Source: Mesonia algae
GTDB taxonomy: Bacteria > Bacteroidota > Bacteroidia > Flavobacteriales > Flavobacteriaceae
Reading direction: 5' to 3'
Assembly (NCBI RefSeq): GCF_003253545.1
Contig: NZ_QKYV01000003.1
Span: forward strand, 385,588-449,587
DNA length: 64,000 nucleotides
Shown one piece after another: positions 1-8,344 of the stretch (positions are counted from its first letter, which is position 1; each line of letters begins with the position of its first letter). Under the pieces are notes generated by a model. It was not told the DNA's origin. It searched no databases and worked only from the letters and a program-made list of their open reading frames with translations. A program made the translations under genes and the position numbers.

Positions 1-428
1 TCCAACACTTCAAAAACCTCATCGAAAGCATCACGACAGTGAATTACGATAGGCAAATTTTTACTTTTCGCTAATTTTATTTGTTCTCTAAAAGCATCTT
101 GTTGAATTTCTAAGGTAGATTTATCCCAATACAAATCGATACCAATTTCTCCTACAGCACAAAAATCTCGTTGTACAAATTGATCTTTTACGTGTTGTAA
201 TTCTTCTCTATAATTTTCCTTAACGGAAGTAGGATGAAGCCCCATCATTAAATGCATTTCTTTAGGAAACTGCTCTTCTAAATCGTACATCGCCTGGGTA
301 GTTTCACTATCAATGGCGGGCAAAAAGAATTGCTGCACTCCTTTTTCTAAAGCTCTTTGCACCATTTCTTGTCTATCTTCTGCAAAAGCGTCGCTATATA
401 AATGGGTATGGGTATCTATCAACTTCAT
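1..428 (-). CDS. TatD family metal-dependent hydrolase (partial, N-terminal part)
   Basis: The minus strand from 428 gives 142 codons running off the left edge of the window. The N-terminus has the TatD metal-binding HxH (His7, His9 in DTHTHLY), then the AVGEIGIDLYWD block with ligand Glu94 and the VIHCRDAFDE block with His130. The family are TIM-barrel 3'-5' exonucleases or metal-dependent deoxyribonucleases in the cytoplasm; full members are about 255 residues, so roughly 110 C-terminal residues lie outside the window. It is divergent from the retropepsin-like gene, with a TAnnTTTG promoter (460-467) 31 nt before the start. Family assignment is firm; the exact substrate is not known from sequence. 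Confidence 0.93.
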   Translation of the reverse strand, partial: MKLIDTHTHLYSDAFAEDRQEMVQRALEKGVQQFFLPAIDSETTQAMYDLEEQFPKEMHLMMGLHPTSVKENYREELQHVKDQFVQRDFCAVGEIGIDLYWDKSTLEIQQDAFREQIKLAKSKNLPIVIHCRDAFDEVFEVL

Positions 429-459
429 AAAACAAAATTTAAAACCTGAATTTGTTTTG

Positions 460-467
460 CAAAACTA
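460..467 (-). promoter_or_regulatory. -7 promoter element for tatD-like gene
   Basis: Reads TAGTTTTG on the minus strand, matching Bacteroidota TAnnTTTG, 31 nt before the TatD start. No well-spaced TTTG -33 element is evident. Confidence 0.5.
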
Positions 468-483
468 ATTGATTTTGTTCGGC

Positions 484-491
484 TATCTTTG
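484..491 (+). promoter_or_regulatory. -7 promoter element for retropepsin-like gene
   Basis: TATCTTTG, an exact TAnnTTTG match, ends 14 nt before the ATG at 506, so the predicted transcript has a very short leader. Confidence 0.5.
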
Positions 492-505
492 CTAAAAAAA
501 GAAGA

Positions 506-943
506 ATGTCTACGCTACGAAAATTAATGAAGGAAAAAGGTTACACCCGCATTAAATTAAAAACCACTGCCACCAACCATTTAGAACTAAAAGCCAAAAT
601 CAATAAAGTTGAAGGTAATTTTATTTTAGACACAGGCGCTTCTAGTTCTTGTGTGGGAATTGATACCGCAGAATATTTTAAACTTTTTGCTGAAGATAGC
701 GATGTAAAAGCCGCTGGAGCTGGAGCTACAGATATGCTTACCCAAGTGTCCTTAAAAAATGAGTTGAAAATTAAAGATTGGAAAAAGAAAAAGGTGAGTT
801 TGGTATTATTTGATCTAAGCCACGTGAACCAGGCCTTAGAAAATCATAACGCCGACCAAGTGCACGGTATCATTGGTGCAGATATGCTAGAGAAAGGAAA
901 AGCAGTGATTGATTACAAGAGCAATTGCTTATATTTAAAATAA
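506..943 (+). CDS. retropepsin-like aspartic protease (clan AA), single domain
   Basis: A 145-residue protein with the catalytic motif DTGAS at 42-46, preceded by a hydrophobic strand (NFILDTG), and the second retropepsin signature near the C-terminus (IIGADML, about 122-128). One catalytic Asp per chain implies an active homodimer, as in retroviral proteases. There is no signal peptide or membrane anchor, so it is predicted cytosolic. It is divergent from the TatD gene and ends in a strong hairpin shared with the sucA-sucB unit on the other strand. The substrate is unknown; the family includes poorly studied bacterial proteins. It shows no link to a retroelement (no reverse transcriptase nearby). 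Confidence 0.85.
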   Translation: MSTLRKLMKEKGYTRIKLKTTATNHLELKAKINKVEGNFILDTGASSSCVGIDTAEYFKLFAEDSDVKAAGAGATDMLTQVSLKNELKIKDWKKKKVSLVLFDLSHVNQALENHNADQVHGIIGADMLEKGKAVIDYKSNCLYLK

Positions 944-978
944 AAAAACCGCTTTCAACTGAATGAAAACGGTTTTTT
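942..978. terminator. bidirectional terminator
   Basis: Stem AAAAAACCG...CGGTTTTTT, with an inner CTTTC/GAAAA extension carrying one mismatch. T-runs on both strands let it serve the convergent retropepsin-like and sucB genes. Confidence 0.85.
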
Positions 979-999
979 AAAAATTTTTATATTCTGCAA

Positions 1000-2244
1000 T
1001 TAAAGCTCTAAAGCTTTTTTTACATTATTATCCATTAACAATTCTTCTGGGCTTTCTAAAGCTTCTTTAATTGCCACCAAGAAACCAACAGATTCTTTAC
1101 CATCGATAATTCTATGGTCATAAGAAAGTGCTAAATACATCATTGGTCGTATTTCTACTTTTCCATCAATTGCAACAGGACGCTCAATAATGTTGTGCAT
1201 TCCTAAAATTCCACTTTGTGGAGGATTGATAATTGGTGTAGAAAGCATTGACCCGAATACACCTCCGTTAGAAATAGTAAACGTACCACCAGTCATTTCA
1301 TCTACTGTGATTTTCCCATCTCTAGCTTTAAGCGCTAAACGTTTCACCTCACTCTCTACTCCTCTAAACGTAAGGTTTTCTACATTTCTCATTACAGGAA
1401 CCATTAATCCTTTTGGTCCAGAAACTGCAATACTAATATCTTTATAATCGTAAGTAATCATTTCTTTACCATCGATCATACTATTTACAGCAGGATACAT
1501 ATCTAATGCTCTTACCACCGCTAAAGTAAAGAAAGACATAAATCCTAGTCCTACCCCATGTTTAGCCTTGAAGTCTTCTTTGTATTCTTTTCTTAGATTG
1601 AAAATAGCTGACATATCTGCCTCGTTAAAGGTAGTAAGCATAGCCGTTTCATTCTTAGCACTTACTAAACGTTCTGCTACTTTACGACGTAACATAGACA
1701 TTTTAGACCTAGACTCACTTCTAGTTCCATTACCTGGAGTTCCCATAGAAGGTTTAGCATTAACCGCATCTTCTTTAGTTACTCTCCCGTTTTTACCAGA
1801 TCCTTGAACATCTTTAGCGTCCATATCTTTTTCTGATAAAATCTTTTTGGCTGCAGGCGAAGGTGTTCCGCTAGCGTAATTTTTATCGTCTTGTTTTTGA
1901 TCTGGCGTAGAAGGCTTAGAAGGGGTTTCTGTTTTTGCTTCAGCTTTATCCTTATCTTCTTTTGAATCTTCTTCTTTTTTATCTGAAGAATCACCTCCTG
2001 GCTTTTCTGCATCGGTATCAATTAAGCAAACTACTTCCCCAACTTGAACTGCATCTCCTTCTTCCGCTTTAAGCGTAATAATACCACTTGCTTCTGCAGG
2101 TAACTCTAAAGTAGCCTTATCGCTATCTACTTCGGCTATTGCTTGGTCTTTTTCTACATAATCTCCATCTTCTACCAACCATTGTGCTATTTCAACTTCT
2201 GTAATCGACTCTCCCGGTGAAGGGACTTTCATTTCTAAAGCCAT
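1000..2244 (-). CDS. sucB: 2-oxoglutarate dehydrogenase E2, dihydrolipoyllysine succinyltransferase
   Basis: This 414-residue protein is the acyltransferase core of the 2-oxoglutarate dehydrogenase complex; it moves succinyl groups from E1 to CoA. An N-terminal lipoyl domain (about 2-76) carries the lipoylated Lys43 in EVDSDKA. A Lys/Glu/Asp-rich flexible linker (about 80-122) follows, then a peripheral subunit-binding domain (about 124-163, PSPAAKKIL) and the catalytic domain with His377-x3-Asp381-Gly (HRIIDG). Thr and Phe near TTFNEADM fit the succinyl rather than acetyl type. It lies 36 nt downstream of sucA in the same orientation, so the two are almost certainly co-transcribed. E3 (lipoamide dehydrogenase) is not in the window. 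Confidence 0.97.
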   Translation of the reverse strand: MALEMKVPSPGESITEVEIAQWLVEDGDYVEKDQAIAEVDSDKATLELPAEASGIITLKAEEGDAVQVGEVVCLIDTDAEKPGGDSSDKKEEDSKEDKDKAEAKTETPSKPSTPDQKQDDKNYASGTPSPAAKKILSEKDMDAKDVQGSGKNGRVTKEDAVNAKPSMGTPGNGTRSESRSKMSMLRRKVAERLVSAKNETAMLTTFNEADMSAIFNLRKEYKEDFKAKHGVGLGFMSFFTLAVVRALDMYPAVNSMIDGKEMITYDYKDISIAVSGPKGLMVPVMRNVENLTFRGVESEVKRLALKARDGKITVDEMTGGTFTISNGGVFGSMLSTPIINPPQSGILGMHNIIERPVAIDGKVEIRPMMYLALSYDHRIIDGKESVGFLVAIKEALESPEELLMDNNVKKALEL

Positions 2245-2280
2245 AATTTCTATTTATTTCGGAATCGTATTTTTTAACTA

Positions 2281-5055
2281 TTAATCATTTATTGTTTTAT
2301 CAAAAACACTTTCGATTACTCTTTCGTGTCTTCTCTTAAATCTTACTGAACTACCTGCTGCAGGAGCTCCATAAAATTTTCTACTACAAACTCTAAATTT
2401 ACGAGCATCATCTAAATGAAGCAGTAAATGGCTCCAAGCCCCCATATTTCTTGGTTCTTCTTGTGCCCAAACGATATCGTCTGCATTTTCATATTTATTT
2501 ATAACTTCGTGAATTCTAGAAGTTGGCAATGGGAATAATTGTTCTAATCTTACTAAAGCAATATCATCTCTTTCTAATTCTTCACGCTTAGCTAACAAGT
2601 CGTAATAGAATTTTCCCATACAGAAAACTAGTGTTTTTACATTTTCTGGCTTTACTTCTTTATCATCTATCAAGGTTTGAAAAGAACCAGTTGCTAATTC
2701 TTCTTTAGTAGAAGTTACTTTTGCATGTCGCAACAAGCTTTTAGGAGTAAAAACAATTAATGGTTTTCTAAAAGCTGTTTTTATTTGCCTCCTTAATAAG
2801 TGGTAGAAATTGGCTGGCGTCGTACAATTTGCAATATACATATTGTCCTTTGCACAAAGTTGCAAATACCTCTCCATTCTTGCCGAAGAATGCTCTGCAC
2901 CTTGTCCTTCATAACCATGTGGAAGCAACATCACCAATCCGTTTTGTAATTTCCACTTATCTTCTGCGGCAGAAATATATTGATCAATCATAATTTGTGC
3001 TCCGTTACTGAAGTCTCCAAACTGTGCTTCCCAAATTGTTAACACATTGGGATCTGCCATAGCATAACCATAATCAAATCCAACTACCCCATACTCCGAA
3101 AGTAAGGAGTTATAGATATGAAAATGACCTTGATCTTTTGATATTTGATTATGTAAGTTAACCTCTTCTTCACTTTCTTCTACCTTTAATACGGCGTGTC
3201 TATGTGAAAAAGTACCTCTTTCAACATCTTGACCTGTCATCCTTACATCGTGTCCTTCTTCTAAAAGCGTAGCATAAGCAAGGAGTTCTCCCATACCCCA
3301 GTCTAAACTATTCTTCTCAAAGTACATTTCATTTCTAGCTTTGATAAGCTTAGTTACTTTACGTAAGAATTTTTTATCTTCTGGTAAAGAAGTAATAGTT
3401 TGAGCTAATTGATCTAGTTTTTCTAAATCATAAGAAGTATCAACGGCTTCCATCATATCAGATTCTGTTCCGTATGTATAGCCTTCCCACTCTTCTTGCA
3501 TAATTGGAGTGATAATGGTAGTTTCTTCTTTTTTAGATTTCTCTAAATCTTGCTCTAACTCGTCTTTATATTTTTTCTCAATCTCATCTACATAACTTTC
3601 TTCAATGATACCTTGCTCCACAAGTTCTTTTGCATAGATATCTCTAGTGTTGTTATGTTTGGAAATCGCTTTGTATAATTTTGGCTGTGTAAATCTCGGC
3701 TCATCTCCTTCATTATGACCGTATTTTCTATATCCTAAAAGATCGATAAATACGTCTCTACCAAATTTCATTCTAAAATCTAGAGCGAAAGACATCGCAT
3801 GGACTACAGCCTCTGCATCATCTGCATTTACGTGCAATACTGGAGATAATGTTACTTTAGCAACATCTGTACAATACGTAGATGATCTTGCATCTAAGTA
3901 ATTGGTAGTAAAACCAATTTGATTATTGACTACAATATGTATACTCCCTTCTGTCTTGTAACCATCTAATTGCGCCATTTGCACGGTTTCATAAACCACA
4001 CCTTGACCTGCAATAGCAGCATCCCCATGAACTATAATTGGAAGTACACTTTTGGGGTTATCTAAATAATGTCTATCTTGTTTTGATCTAGCAATACCTT
4101 GAACCACGGGGCCAACAGTCTCTAAGTGAGATGGGTTTGGAGCAATATTTAGCAATATTCCTTTTCCGCTATCTGTACGACGACAAGAGGTCCAACCTAA
4201 ATGGTATTTTACATCTCCATCAAATACTTCTTGCTCGTAATCTTTTCCGTCAAATTCACTAAATATATCTTTAGGACTTTTGCCAAAAATATTTGCCAAA
4301 GTACTTAAACGTCCTCTATGGGCCATTCCCATGACAAATTCTTTAACTCCCTTTTCTGCAGCAGCTTCAATTAGAGCATCTAATCCTGGAATTAAACTCT
4401 CTCCTCCTTCTAATGAAAATCTTTTTTGACCTACATATTTAGTATGTAAAAAAGATTCAAAAGAAACAGCTTCATTTAATTTCTTAAGGATTTGCTTTTT
4501 CTTTTCTGCTGAAAATTCAGGATGATTTTCATTTATATTAAGTCTTTTCTGAATCCATTCTATTTCTTCTGGACTCTTAATATACATGTACTCAATCCCT
4601 ATAGAGCTACAATAAATCTTCTCTAAGTGATCTATGATTTCTTTTAAGCTAGCTTTCCCTAAGTCTAATATTTCTCCTGCAGAAAACTTAGTGTCTAAGT
4701 CTGCATTAGACAAACCAAAGTTCTCAATGGCTAGGGTTGGCTCATACTTCCTTCTTTCTCGTACAGGGTTTGTTTTCGTAAACAAGTGACCTCTGGTTCT
4801 ATAACCATCGATTAATTGCACTACTCTAAACTCCTTAAATACGCTTTCAGGAATATCAACTCCTTGACTAGAGGAAGTCGCATTGTGCTGCGAAGAGGAG
4901 TCTACATCTTGGTTATCAAACGTTTTACCGAAATCAAATCCTTGAAAAAAGGCTCTCCAACTAGGTTCTACACTATCGGGAAATTGCAGATATTGATCAT
5001 ATAATTCTGCAAAATATGCGGTGTGTGCCGCATTTAGAAATGAAAATTGATCCAT
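2281..5055 (-). CDS. sucA: 2-oxoglutarate dehydrogenase E1 component
   Basis: A 924-residue thiamine-diphosphate enzyme that decarboxylates 2-oxoglutarate and succinylates the E2 lipoyl arm in the TCA cycle. Visible hallmarks are the N-terminal E2-binding segment (FLNAAHTAYFAELYDQY), GMAHRGRLSTLANI, the ThDP/Mg region around GDAAIAGQGVVYET and NNQIGFTT, and the transketolase-like half with the EAQFGDF and LPHGYEGQGAEHSSAR motifs. Length is normal for the family (about 900-950). A TAnnTTTG element 35 nt before the ATG supports the start. A gap of 136 bp holding a hairpin separates it from the upstream polyprenyl synthase gene, so it probably has its own promoter. Confidence 0.98.
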   Translation of the reverse strand: MDQFSFLNAAHTAYFAELYDQYLQFPDSVEPSWRAFFQGFDFGKTFDNQDVDSSSQHNATSSSQGVDIPESVFKEFRVVQLIDGYRTRGHLFTKTNPVRERRKYEPTLAIENFGLSNADLDTKFSAGEILDLGKASLKEIIDHLEKIYCSSIGIEYMYIKSPEEIEWIQKRLNINENHPEFSAEKKKQILKKLNEAVSFESFLHTKYVGQKRFSLEGGESLIPGLDALIEAAAEKGVKEFVMGMAHRGRLSTLANIFGKSPKDIFSEFDGKDYEQEVFDGDVKYHLGWTSCRRTDSGKGILLNIAPNPSHLETVGPVVQGIARSKQDRHYLDNPKSVLPIIVHGDAAIAGQGVVYETVQMAQLDGYKTEGSIHIVVNNQIGFTTNYLDARSSTYCTDVAKVTLSPVLHVNADDAEAVVHAMSFALDFRMKFGRDVFIDLLGYRKYGHNEGDEPRFTQPKLYKAISKHNNTRDIYAKELVEQGIIEESYVDEIEKKYKDELEQDLEKSKKEETTIITPIMQEEWEGYTYGTESDMMEAVDTSYDLEKLDQLAQTITSLPEDKKFLRKVTKLIKARNEMYFEKNSLDWGMGELLAYATLLEEGHDVRMTGQDVERGTFSHRHAVLKVEESEEEVNLHNQISKDQGHFHIYNSLLSEYGVVGFDYGYAMADPNVLTIWEAQFGDFSNGAQIMIDQYISAAEDKWKLQNGLVMLLPHGYEGQGAEHSSARMERYLQLCAKDNMYIANCTTPANFYHLLRRQIKTAFRKPLIVFTPKSLLRHAKVTSTKEELATGSFQTLIDDKEVKPENVKTLVFCMGKFYYDLLAKREELERDDIALVRLEQLFPLPTSRIHEVINKYENADDIVWAQEEPRNMGAWSHLLLHLDDARKFRVCSRKFYGAPAAGSSVRFKRRHERVIESVFDKTIND

Positions 5056-5089
5056 AAGAGGAATATACTGTTGTGTTTTAAAAACACTT

Positions 5090-5097
5090 CAAAAATA
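5090..5097 (-). promoter_or_regulatory. -7 promoter element for sucA-sucB
   Basis: TATTTTTG on the minus strand, 35 nt before the sucA ATG; an exact TAnnTTTG match in the non-coding gap. The -33 element is not clear. Confidence 0.5.
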
Positions 5098-5163
5098 CAA
5101 TTTTTACTAAATATAGCCCTCCTCAAACTATAAAATTCTCTTATAAGCCATAAGTTTTCCTGT

Positions 5164-5187
5164 TAAAATACGTTAAAGCGTATTTTA
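5164..5187 (-). terminator. hairpin after polyprenyl synthase gene
   Basis: Nine-base-pair perfect stem TAAAATACG/CGTATTTTA with a 6-nt loop, just past the stop of the polyprenyl synthase. The trailing T-run on the minus strand is short, so termination may be partial. Confidence 0.5.
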
Positions 5188-5191
5188 CACC

Positions 5192-6166
5192 TTAAACTGA
5201 TCTCGTCATTAGTAATTCTCCGAACTCCTTAAATGGTTTTTTCTTAGCTTCAGAAATGTTCATATCCTCTAAAACATTAAATGCTTTTTGCGTGTATTTT
5301 TCTATTTCCGCTTTAGCTAAACTAGCCGCTCCACTATCTATAAATAATTGCTTTACAGTTTCGATTTTTTGCTCAGGATTTTCTGGAGCAATAGTGTATA
5401 AATGCTGCAACTGTCTAGCTTCTACAGAAGAGCTTTCCTCTAGTGCTTTTAAGTAAAGAAAGGTTTTTTTATTCTCAATAATATCTCCTCCTATTTGCTT
5501 TCCAAAAGTTTCAGCATCTCCAAAAGCATCTAAATAATCGTCTTGTAATTGAAACGCTACTCCTAACAAGCAACCGTACTCATTAATTTGTTGAGTGCAA
5601 ACTTCATTTGCATTTGCTACAATAGCACCCATTTCTAAAGCTGCACCTACTAAAACTGCTGTTTTGTATTTTATCATATGTAAATACTCTGCCAAAGTAA
5701 CATCTTCTCTCGTTTCAAAATCGATATCATACTGTTGTCCTTCACAAACTTCAATGGCAGTTTTGGTAAACAACTTTGCTAATTTTCTAAATTGATCGCC
5801 TTCGTAACTTTCAAAGAGTTGATAAGCATTAATTAACATAGCATCTCCAGATAGAATCCCTGTATTGATGTCCCATTTCTCGTGTACAGTCTTTTTTCCT
5901 CTTCTTAACGGAGCGTCATCCATGATGTCATCATGAACTAAAGAAAAGTTATGAAAAATTTCTACGGCTAGAGCAGCATCTAGAGCTTTTTGAGAGTCTG
6001 TTCCAAAAGCATCTGCAGACATCATCACTAATATAGGACGCAATCTCTTACCTCCCAATTTGAGAATATAACGCATTGGATCGTACAAATTTGCAGGCTC
6101 CTTACGAGTTAACTTGCTTTCTAAATACGTTAAAAATTCTTCTCTATAAATGCTAATTTCTTTCAT
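5192..6166 (-). CDS. polyprenyl synthetase (trans-isoprenyl diphosphate synthase)
   Basis: A 324-residue all-helical prenyltransferase that condenses isopentenyl diphosphate with allylic diphosphates to make farnesyl, geranylgeranyl or longer chains for quinones and lipids. Both aspartate-rich motifs are present: DDIMD at 79-83 with the following PLRRG, and DDYLD at 209-213. Phe74, five residues before the first motif, is an aromatic at the position known to limit chain length, which suggests a short (C15-C20) product; this is inference. An in-frame ATG at 6217 exists, but a -7 promoter element (6215-6222) overlaps it, so the start at 6166 (MKEISIYREE) is preferred. No symbol is given because the chain length is unknown. 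Confidence 0.93.
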   Translation of the reverse strand: MKEISIYREEFLTYLESKLTRKEPANLYDPMRYILKLGGKRLRPILVMMSADAFGTDSQKALDAALAVEIFHNFSLVHDDIMDDAPLRRGKKTVHEKWDINTGILSGDAMLINAYQLFESYEGDQFRKLAKLFTKTAIEVCEGQQYDIDFETREDVTLAEYLHMIKYKTAVLVGAALEMGAIVANANEVCTQQINEYGCLLGVAFQLQDDYLDAFGDAETFGKQIGGDIIENKKTFLYLKALEESSSVEARQLQHLYTIAPENPEQKIETVKQLFIDSGAASLAKAEIEKYTQKAFNVLEDMNISEAKKKPFKEFGELLMTRSV

Positions 6167-6214
6167 GCCTATCCTAAAATTTTGGCTAAAATACCATAAT
6201 TGAAATAATTTCAA

Positions 6215-6222
6215 CAAAGCTA
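6215..6222 (-). promoter_or_regulatory. -7 promoter element for polyprenyl synthase gene
   Basis: TAGCTTTG on the minus strand, 49 nt before the chosen ATG at 6166. It sits on the upstream in-frame ATG at 6217, arguing against that longer start. Confidence 0.45.
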
Positions 6223-6326
6223 CACCTTACTTTTTATTCTTATAGATATTCGTCTAACAAACCTGTAAGACTCAAACCAAAATTACCACTCGGGAAAATT
6301 GTAGAAATATTAACTAAAAAACTACG

Positions 6327-6352
6327 GAAACTTTTATAGTATTAAAAGTTTC
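6327..6352. promoter_or_regulatory. candidate TetR operator (perfect inverted repeat)
   Basis: GAAACTTTTA, a 6-bp spacer (TAGTAT), then TAAAAGTTTC: two perfect 10-bp arms ending 5 nt before the -7 element of the tetR-tolC-RND operon. Position and symmetry fit an autoregulatory operator for the adjacent TetR-family protein. Confidence 0.7.
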
Positions 6353-6357
6353 TGTTA

Positions 6358-6365
6358 TACTTTTG
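6358..6365 (+). promoter_or_regulatory. -7 promoter element for tetR-tolC-RND operon
   Basis: TACTTTTG, an exact TAnnTTTG match, 8 nt before the tetR ATG at 6374. The palindrome immediately upstream would cover the -33 region, so repressor binding should block initiation. Confidence 0.6.
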
Positions 6366-6373
6366 CGGCGATT

Positions 6374-6985
6374 ATGAGAGAACAAATTTTAAATAAAGCA
6401 ACTGAAATGTTTTTAGAACTTGGTTTTAAAAGCGTTACTATGGATGATATTGCTGAGAACCTAGGAATATCAAAAAAAACGATCTACACACATTTTAAAA
6501 CCAAATCTAAATTAGTCGAAGTGTGTTCGATGGAACTTTTTAATTGTATTACTGAAGGGATTGATGAAATCATTGCCGAAGATCACAATCCCATTCAAGA
6601 GATCCTATATATACACAAATATATATTGAGTCGATTGCGAGAGGAAAAATCTTCACCCCAATATCAGTTAAAAAAATACTACCCAAATATTGAAGCAAAT
6701 ATGCGCAATTGTAAAATGGATAGAATGAAAGAAACTATTGTCAACAACCTCAATAGAGGGATTGAAGAAGGTCTATACAGAGAAGATCTGATAGTAGATA
6801 TAGTTTATCGCTTTTATTTTATGACGTTGGAAGGGATTAAAAAGAGTGAATACTTCCCCGAAGAAAGCTATCCTATTTCAGTTTTAATCAAACACTTTTT
6901 AGAATATCACATGCGCGGAATCGTTTCTGCAAAAGGACAAATCATTTTAGAAAAACTAGCAAAAAAACAAATTCATGAAAATTAA
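6374..6985 (+). CDS. TetR/AcrR family transcriptional regulator of the adjacent efflux operon
   Basis: A 203-residue protein with an N-terminal TetR helix-turn-helix (about 21-45: VTMDDIAENLGISKKTIYTH then FKTKSKLV). The C-terminal all-helical ligand-binding half is divergent, as usual. It is the first gene of the efflux operon and its 3' end overlaps the tolC-like gene by 11 nt, so it is translationally linked. A perfect 10+10 bp inverted repeat lies directly upstream, suggesting autorepression relieved by an effector, perhaps a substrate of the pump. Family is certain; the effector is not known. Confidence 0.93.
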   Translation: MREQILNKATEMFLELGFKSVTMDDIAENLGISKKTIYTHFKTKSKLVEVCSMELFNCITEGIDEIIAEDHNPIQEILYIHKYILSRLREEKSSPQYQLKKYYPNIEANMRNCKMDRMKETIVNNLNRGIEEGLYREDLIVDIVYRFYFMTLEGIKKSEYFPEESYPISVLIKHFLEYHMRGIVSAKGQIILEKLAKKQIHEN

Positions 6986-8324
6986 ACTCACCTGTTTATT
7001 ATTTTTCGTATCCTTTACATTCTTCGCGCAAGAAGAGCAAAAAGAATACAGCTTTAGCTTAGAGGAAGCTATAGAATATGCTATAGACAGCAGTTACAAT
7101 GCAATAAATGCAAGAAGAGATATTGAAGCTGCCATAAAAAGAAAGTGGGAAACTACAGCAGATGGATTACCGCAAATTGATGCTAATATAGATTATCAAA
7201 ATAACCTAAAACGACCTGTACAACTTCTACCAGCCGAAATTACAGGGGGACCTCCTGGAACATTTATTCCTGTACAATTTGGAACCAAACAAAATCTAAG
7301 TGCAACTGCCACAGCAACACAACTGTTATTTGATGGTTCTTATTTAGTTGCCTTAAGAGCTTCTAAAACTTTTCTAGATTACACCAATACTACAACCCAA
7401 AAAACTCTTTTAGAGGTTAGAAAAAGTGTTATTGATGCTTATGGAAATGTGCTTTTAGCTCAAGAATTAGTGACTATTTTAGAAAGTAACCAAACCACGT
7501 TACAAAAGAACTATGATGAAACTAAAGAAATATTTGAAAATGGTTTACAAGAAGAAGAAGCTGTTGAGCAACTGCAAATCACCTTATTACAAATCACCAA
7601 TCAATTAAATAATGCCAAGCGATTAGTAGGGATTACACAAGAAATGCTTAACCTAACTTTAGGAATTCCATTAACACATAAAATTACCTTAACGGAAGAT
7701 TTAGATAATCTAGCTGAAGAGAACATTAGTCTTACCCTAATGAACACTGAAGGTTCAATTGAGGAAAACCTTGATTACAAATTAGCTCAAAATTTAATTG
7801 AACAAAGAGAACACGAGTATAACTTAGAACGCACAAAAGCCTTACCTAGACTTACTACTTTTCTTAATTATGGGACAACGGCAAATAGCGAAAAGTTTAC
7901 TTTTTTAAACGATAACCAACAATGGTTTCAATCTTCTATTTGGGGAGTAAGCCTTAACATTCCAATATTTAGTTCATTAAAACGAAGTGCAAAAACAGCA
8001 CAAGCTAGAATTGCTCTAGACCAAGCCGAAACTCAATTTGATCAAGCTAAAGAACAAATACGTTTACAAATAGATAGAGCTAAAAATGATTATCAATTTG
8101 CTATTGAAAATTATCAAACTGCAAAGCAAAACCTAAGATTAGCTGAGCGTATTGAAAACAAAAACCAAATTAAATTTACTGAAGGTTTAGCTACAAGTTT
8201 CGAACTTCGTCAAGCTCAAACACAATTATACCAAACACAACAAGAATTTCTAGAGTCTATGCTCGAAGTATTAAACAAGAAAGCAGCTTTAGAAACTATT
8301 TTAAATACTGTACCATTAAACTAA
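6975..8324 (+). CDS. TolC family outer-membrane efflux protein
   Basis: A 449-residue protein starting with a signal peptide (MKIKLTCLLFFVSFTFFAQ). Two repeated halves rich in long amphipathic helices follow (for example the 190-230 and 395-440 regions with many Gln/Glu heptads), typical of the TolC trimeric channel-tunnel. It forms the outer-membrane exit duct of the tripartite pump encoded with the adaptor and RND permease downstream. It overlaps tetR by 11 nt and lies 20 nt before the adaptor gene. Length is normal for the family. The exported substrate cannot be read from sequence. Confidence 0.95.
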   Translation: MKIKLTCLLFFVSFTFFAQEEQKEYSFSLEEAIEYAIDSSYNAINARRDIEAAIKRKWETTADGLPQIDANIDYQNNLKRPVQLLPAEITGGPPGTFIPVQFGTKQNLSATATATQLLFDGSYLVALRASKTFLDYTNTTTQKTLLEVRKSVIDAYGNVLLAQELVTILESNQTTLQKNYDETKEIFENGLQEEEAVEQLQITLLQITNQLNNAKRLVGITQEMLNLTLGIPLTHKITLTEDLDNLAEENISLTLMNTEGSIEENLDYKLAQNLIEQREHEYNLERTKALPRLTTFLNYGTTANSEKFTFLNDNQQWFQSSIWGVSLNIPIFSSLKRSAKTAQARIALDQAETQFDQAKEQIRLQIDRAKNDYQFAIENYQTAKQNLRLAERIENKNQIKFTEGLATSFELRQAQTQLYQTQQEFLESMLEVLNKKAALETILNTVPLN

Positions 8325-8344
8325 TCAATCTAAATAATCATACA

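Noticed and set aside
506..943. Retroelement remnant because of the retropepsin motif
   Set aside because: No reverse transcriptase, repeats or integrase nearby; normal host-like base composition.
1190..2021. Several 79-85 codon frames inside sucB on both strands
   Set aside because: They lie in other frames of a clearly recognised gene, show no domain and arise from its linker and core.
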